DNA from: JBDRNO01 sp043811005
GTDB lineage: Bacteria > Bacteroidota > Bacteroidia > NORP154
NCBI GenBank assembly: GCA_043811005.1
Contig: JBDRNO010000288.1
Span: 1 to 57,387 of the forward strand
Length of the DNA stretch: 57,387 nucleotides
Direction of reading: 5' to 3'
Part shown: one piece after another, positions 55,901 to 57,387 of the stretch
How the letters are laid out: each line of letters starts with the position of its first letter
Position numbering within the stretch: position 1 is the first letter of the stretch
Position numbers and translations under genes: made by a program
Notes under the pieces: generated by a model
What the model was told of the DNA's origin: nothing
The model's input: only the letters and a program-made list of their open reading frames with translations
Database searches by the model: none

Positions 55901-56553
55901 CCCGATGCAGGCACGGTAACGTTAAACCAAACATCCCCGCCCGAATAGGAAGCACAACCAGGATTAGCTATGCCTGAGTTGGTTGCACCTGCATTTGTAT
56001 AAGTGCCGAAAGTACAGGAAGCGCCAACAGCTAATGATATAGCATCGCAAGGGTCATCATTGGAAACGCTGCCACCACCGCATGCAGTATTTTGTGTAAC
56101 TGAAATTGACATGCATATTGCATTGGTAGCACAATTATATTCATCAAGTACAACATAATAAAGACCAGCAACTGATGCAGTAAATGTAACCTCTGATTGC
56201 GGACTGCAACCAACATAATCATCGCTATATCCGGCAACAGTAACCCCATCCGGTTCATAAATTGTTATTTGTGTGTCAAAGGCAGCGTCACCGCAAGTTG
56301 TGATAGTGTATTCAGCGCCTGCGCATGCTGTAAAAGTATTGTATTCCCCGCCATAAGTACAGGCAGAAGATTGAGTATTACCGGGTCCTGTTGGGGTTAG
56401 GTCCAAATAATAACTGTTGTTATTTGGGCATTGAGCTTTTAATTGGTTAATAGATGTCATAAGTAAATTGCCTGAAATAAGGAAAAAGAGTCCAGGTAAA
56501 CAATACCGGATTTTCCCGGATTCAAAAAATAGGGTAGTGAATAATTTTAACAT
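46918..56553 (-). CDS. Giant SprB-repeat surface protein (3211 aa) with T9SS type B sorting domain
   Basis: A 9.6-kb frame. The signal peptide is long (hydrophobic core about 19-32, ending NQLKAQ). The N-terminal about 750 residues are a chain of beta-sandwich modules like pre-peptidase C-terminal (PPC) or lectin-like domains. Examples are DTQITIYEPDG, DVWFNVTVPASGHLIFD, YVYYTFQTDGVGSTVVIDI and DVWYTFVASANIIDVNITGD. They are followed by a W- and C-rich domain (about 605-785). From about 788 to 2779 there are 25 SprB repeats, with one PKD-like domain after the third. Then come two Ig-like units, two PKD domains (WLWDFGDGDTTGQQHP, WQWDFGDPDTDT) and a type B sorting domain (APNAFSVNSKVEEN, IYIYDRWGDMIYQYTGSY, GWDGKANQGKDFAQMDVYVW, HLTLIR). 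It should be secreted by T9SS. Only 39 bp separate it from the 178-aa gene upstream, so they are probably co-transcribed. Confidence 0.95.
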   Translation of the reverse strand: MLKLFTTLFFESGKIRYCLPGLFFLISGNLLMTSINQLKAQCPNNNSYYLDLTPTGPGNTQSSACTYGGEYNTFTACAGAEYTITTCGDAAFDTQITIYEPDGVTVAGYSDDYVGCSPQSEVTFTASVAGLYYVVLDEYNCATNAICMSISVTQNTACGGGSVSNDDPCDAISLAVGASCTFGTYTNAGATNSGIANPGCASYSGGDVWFNVTVPASGHLIFDSNTGVITDGGMAIYSGTCSSLTLIACDDDGSLNGNMPMIDQTGLTPGSTIWIRFWEYGNNNNGTFDICVYDGLGVGGVPNQYCADAIELCGPQTVTGTTQNALNQSSIGPPVSQWSCNSVYDNYVYYTFQTDGVGSTVVIDITTPGCDANSLQVAIFESPPTPCVSSADWGLSVYCSESTTAFTINAAGLSPNTTYYIVIDNWPANYCNFTFNISGNDPCSSTPCTGTTPGCASPPPDECPNACALGTLSSPVPCPTNTPVDDVFCLNNIGATAANPYSYLVGCQPSGDMASPAADVWYTFVASANIIDVNITGDLNNPSVGLYEGPNCSNLIGRGCANGSGGSLTATFQPMTPGSTYYLQISGGNVSDQGDFILTITSYNDCDPCLITSNLTTSPPPNNGAYNAGQTVTFCFNVTEWDQTAVNWIHGVVPTFGAGWDMSSLVPNPPPTCDGNGSWGWYNSVTGENTGNTYGPGFFYESTLGCFPCDGSDPGDNFGDNCTGIVDWEFCWDITVADCPPNSSGTSLNISIDTYGDAESGSWGSMGCESDPIYTFFATATCCEQPIVSVDQNVSCNNGNNGQATATGQGSAPFTYSWNTSPVQNNATATGLPAGTYTVTVTDDIGCVATENVTITEPSAISVSITPADATCNLACDGTLSASASGGTPGYTYSWNGGLGTGPNKTGVCAGNYTVTVTDGNGCTQTASATISQPPALTVTPGAVDESCNNACDGSVSATANGGTPAYTFNWSGGLGGGANHSNLCDGSYTVTVTDANGCTTNASVTVNPGGVITAGFTYNGNQCLTGNNFVFTNTGTSVVTYSWDFGDGMGTSTIEDPSYSYSTPGSYTVTQTVSNGGCSDTYSLVINVYAEPVVSVAGADITCNSICNGLVTSTVSSGTPAYTYSWSPGGGTGPSFTDLCPGTYTLIVTDANNCTGTDNATITEPPLLTSITSGNDASCNSACDGDATVTPAGGSPPYTYQWDGGTGFQTTAVATGLCAGTFNVTISDANGCTANNSYIVNEPSAMVLTPSTVDANCGSSDGSASVTVSGGNSPYTYSWNSSPVQTTSNATGLPSGSYTVTVTDANGCTETAAANINDVGGGGTASITVNDNASCNGTCDGQTTASISGGNPPFTYLWDDPLSQTTTTATGLCAGNYSVSITDALGCMSVASTTITEPPALNAAITSSNDANCNGSCDGDATVSASGGTGVYTYSWSPGGGTNVTGTGLCAGTLYTVTVTDANGCNTTASVTIGEPAMLTASVTTTDVSCTGSCNGSAAVTASGGTGSYTYLWSDPGSQTAATAIGLCAGTFTVTVTDANGCDTTANGVINEPPPLTLSPTVTDAFCGMDNGVACASPSGGTPPYTYLWDDISSQTTDCATALPSGTYNVTVTDANGCSASTTSTINDIPGGIPVITLDANASGFGICDGQATVSMGGTSPFTYLWDDPSSQTTATAGNLCAGNWCVTVTDAMGCTGSDCITITEPPSIIIVIVGVNIDCNGDCNGSADLTVSGGLPPYTYLWTGGYTIQDISGVCAGMYIVTVTDANSISVTDSIDIKEPDQITIPVTGNDATCNGSCDGDATASASGGFNPYTYLWDDPSTQSASNASGLCAGTYNVTVTDANGCTETNSITINEPPTIIVNVTTITANCGLADGSATANVTNGIAPFTYNWTNGCSSQTCTNLSAGIYTVTVTDSNGCTATDFGTVGNAGGPSAQIQDSVDVSCPGGNDGSATVQVTDGIPPYTYLWNPSGITNDTATGLSSGSYAVLITDANGCITTVSVYIDEPPILAATATLIAEPSCNGVCDGIATVAASGGTPPYSYQWDDPGSQTTTNATGLCAGSVTVTATDANSCVASDNIILNEPAPLVLTIVETDATCAGVCDGNATVSVTGGIPPYSYSWSNGDNAQFADSLCNGVHNITVIDNNGCIAISSFIINAPAAVTVLISSFSDVDCNGNCNGYAQSAPSGGSTPYTYLWSDGQPNDQAIGLCAGFYCITVTDANGCLDTACVTISEPPALTGTITSGNVNCFGDCDGIASVSVSGGNSPYTYLWTDPSFQTTLTADSLCAGTYSVIITDAEGCIITRNVTIIQPQLLGLVGSSVSSTCGNPNGQASVSVIGGVVPYTIVWNDPGNTTGLSIYNIYASVYNPIVTDGNGCTYTVPVIVNDIAGAVIDSVTTTDLNCSGDGNGTAEVFISGGTTPFTYIWQDNNGDTITIGVTFIFGLSGGTYTTSVIDANDCTNSFVFSINEPSSLASAIISSNDVSCYGACDGEATAIAGGGTLPYSYLWSPGGYTTASATGLCFGINNVAITDANGCLTSTSVDIIQPDELMIIPTVTDVNCFNGNDGQITLIPTPSGGTAPYTYNWSPVGNGATVTNLSAGSYTVTVTDINNCTLTENITVNEPAVISISLSGDSSTCGNANGEVTAVVSGGTGAYTYQWDDPGLQTNSTATGLTAGFYTVTVTDNNYCSSSKGFNIGDMPAPVIDVVVLTNVVCNGGNTGSATVTTSLGTSPFTYQWDDPASQATPTATGLQAGTISVVVTDFNNCIASDYDIITEPTPVQVTINGNTQICIGESTVITAQASGGTPPYEYIWNNNLDSSASHSVSPDSTTIYTVQAMTKDGCKSPFDSITVNVYPPLQLTVTSVTICVGDDAILTAYASGGNGGTYTFLWSNGATSSSQTIPGLTTNTTFNVILSDNCSPEDTAYAYVTVHPTPVASFAWACEPDPYVIQFSDSSTADDSIISWLWDFGDGDTTGQQHPAHIYSQSDNYTVSLTVYSVQGCYNSASVVVQSPPTADFFMQQNDIILPPPAQTSILSPTIEFIDASSNSVILWQWDFGDPDTDTANSSLIQNPQHTYLDPGIYIVSLTVTDDNGCMDEITQPVTFEAEYTLFAPNAFSVNSKVEENMYFRPKIIGVDNDAFEIYIYDRWGDMIYQYTGSYDEWPGWDGKANQGKDFAQMDVYVWLIRLEDLNWELHEYVGHLTLIR

Positions 56554-56592
56554 GGAAATAAAAATTAGAGTTTTGTTATTATTTGAACTTTA

Positions 56593-57129
56593 TTAAGGTT
56601 TAACAATCTTATATTTATCAGGATTACTTTTAATTTGATTTTGCTTTTCCTCTGGCATTTTTATGAACTCTTTATATGGTATTGTTTTAACCTTATTATC
56701 ATTAAATAGCTCTTTATATTTTTCGGGATTATCGTGTATCCATTGTTCTTTTGCTTTTGCGTACTTATTTTGGTCATCTTCAGGGCTTCCGGTATCCACA
56801 TACCTTGGAAAACCGGGAGGTAGTATTTGAGTATTATTATTAATATTTTGTTCCCTTTTTTCTTTCATTAATTCTGCTTTTTGCATTTTACTATTATCTC
56901 CATATACTTCCTTTGCCCGTAATAGTTCTGCTTCGGAGTTGTTTATATATAAATTTTTGTTTTGGGTGTTTTGCTCTTTTTCCCTGATCCCTGTATTGTC
57001 TGGCTGTTCAGCAGGATTTTTAGCGGGCATCTTTTCAGTGAGTTTAGGATCAGATACCTGAGCAAAAAGTAAATTAATTAAAAAAAAATTAGTAATTAAA
57101 GCAACAATTGAAATATTTCTTTTCGACAT
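56593..57129 (-). CDS. Exported protein of unknown function (178 aa)
   Basis: The signal peptide (about 1-23) ends in LLFAQ. The mature part is hydrophilic and rich in K, E, N and Q, with a likely helical stretch (SEAELLRAKEVYGDNSKMQ, AELMKEKREQ). A conserved-looking C-terminal block follows: GFPRYVDTGSPEDDQNKY, AKEQWIHDNPEKYKEL and NPDKYKIV. The PRYVDTG-AK-QWI-NPE-Y pattern occurs in other small Bacteroidota exported proteins of unknown role. It has no lipobox or sorting domain. Being 39 bp before the 3211-aa gene, it may share its transcript and could be a periplasmic accessory factor; that is inference only. Confidence 0.78.
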   Translation of the reverse strand: MSKRNISIVALITNFFLINLLFAQVSDPKLTEKMPAKNPAEQPDNTGIREKEQNTQNKNLYINNSEAELLRAKEVYGDNSKMQKAELMKEKREQNINNNTQILPPGFPRYVDTGSPEDDQNKYAKAKEQWIHDNPEKYKELFNDNKVKTIPYKEFIKMPEEKQNQIKSNPDKYKIVKP

Positions 57130-57219
57130 TTTTGTGTTTTTTAAAATTTAGTAATTAAAATTTATTTAAATATTTATTGTAAATTAAATAAAAAGAATTT
57201 TGCAGTTCGGCTGAACTCA

Positions 57220-57387
57220 GGCTGAAGCCACGAATTACACGAATTAACACTAATTAGTGTCCGTCTATAAAGTCCGAATGTTTGGATGAATTTTAAAATT
57301 ACAAATTACAAGTACCAAATAACAAATAAATCACAATGCTCAAAAACTCAATGACCAAAACTGTTTCGGTCATTTGATAATTGATAT
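57220..57387. repeat. Bacteroidota-type intergenic repeats at the window end
   Basis: It holds CACGAATTACACGAATT, a perfect 14-bp palindrome ACACTAATTAGTGT at 57247-57260, and then an A/C-rich stretch of ACAAATTAC, CCAAATAACAAATAAAT and AATGACCAAAACTG. I see no gene in 57130-57387. Confidence 0.55.

Noticed and set aside
19583..56553. Possible CRISPR-like repetitive DNA
   Set aside because: The periodicity of about 230 bp is that of protein repeats with in-frame variation. There are no short identical repeats with unique spacers and no cas genes.
57247..57280. Possible insertion-sequence end at AGTGTCCGTCTATAAAG
   Set aside because: No transposase and no second end are visible in the window, so there is nothing to support it beyond a resemblance.

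Overview
This window looks like chromosomal DNA from a member of the Bacteroidota, probably a free-living or uncultured one. Four things support this. Eight or more proteins depend on or belong to the type IX secretion system (T9SS): C-terminal sorting domains of type A and type B, one PorP/SprF barrel and two PorE-like OmpA proteins. The glutamine synthetase is of type III, and the PurM is of the Bacteroidota form. Candidate promoters carry the TAnnTTTG -7 box. The intergenic regions hold typical Bacteroidota low-complexity and palindromic repeats. Nearly every gene is on the minus strand; the only plus-strand gene I support is a membrane-bound spermidine-synthase-like protein (36601-38142).

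Layout, low to high coordinate. 132-1301: purM. 1663-3273: a secreted beta-helix protein with a type A sorting domain. 3468-3734: an unrecognised small ORF, possibly a remnant. 3820-4448: a two-gene unit of a DUF5678-like protein and a retropepsin-like protease. 4535-6529: a PorE-like OmpA protein. 6689-8980: type III glutamine synthetase. 9171-11441 and 11426-12442: a second PorE-like protein overlapping a PorP/SprF gene. 12842-19312: a 2156-aa adhesin with 15 Ig/PKD-like repeats. 19583-33898: a 4771-aa protein with 48 SprB repeats. 34052-35998: a type A sorted protein with beta-propeller-like repeats. 36116-36478: a small exported protein. Then the convergent spermidine-synthase-like gene. 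38310-46580 and 46918-56553: two more SprB-repeat giants (2756 and 3211 aa, 25 repeats each). 56593-57129: another small exported protein. The four giants cover about 38.7 kb, two thirds of the window.

Working model (inference). This is a cell-surface locus. Sec signal peptides export the giants to the periplasm. The T9SS takes them across the outer membrane through their type B C-terminal domains. A PorP/SprF barrel with a peptidoglycan-binding PorE-like partner holds at least one of them on the surface, as SprF does for the gliding adhesin SprB in Flavobacterium. The barrel and its partner sit directly downstream of the 2156-aa adhesin, separated by a spacer with about 22 copies of a 4-bp repeat.

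The most interesting pattern is inside the SprB repeats. Cysteines appear and disappear in matched pairs. All three giants also keep one two-unit signature in which the first unit lacks its first cysteine and the next unit lacks its last, which suggests a disulfide between neighbouring repeats. The 2756- and 3211-aa proteins have the same order of repeat subtypes over their last 22 units, so they are whole-gene duplicates. The 4771-aa protein shares the same C-terminal part with an expanded middle. I saw no tRNA, rRNA, CRISPR array, complete insertion sequence or phage gene.
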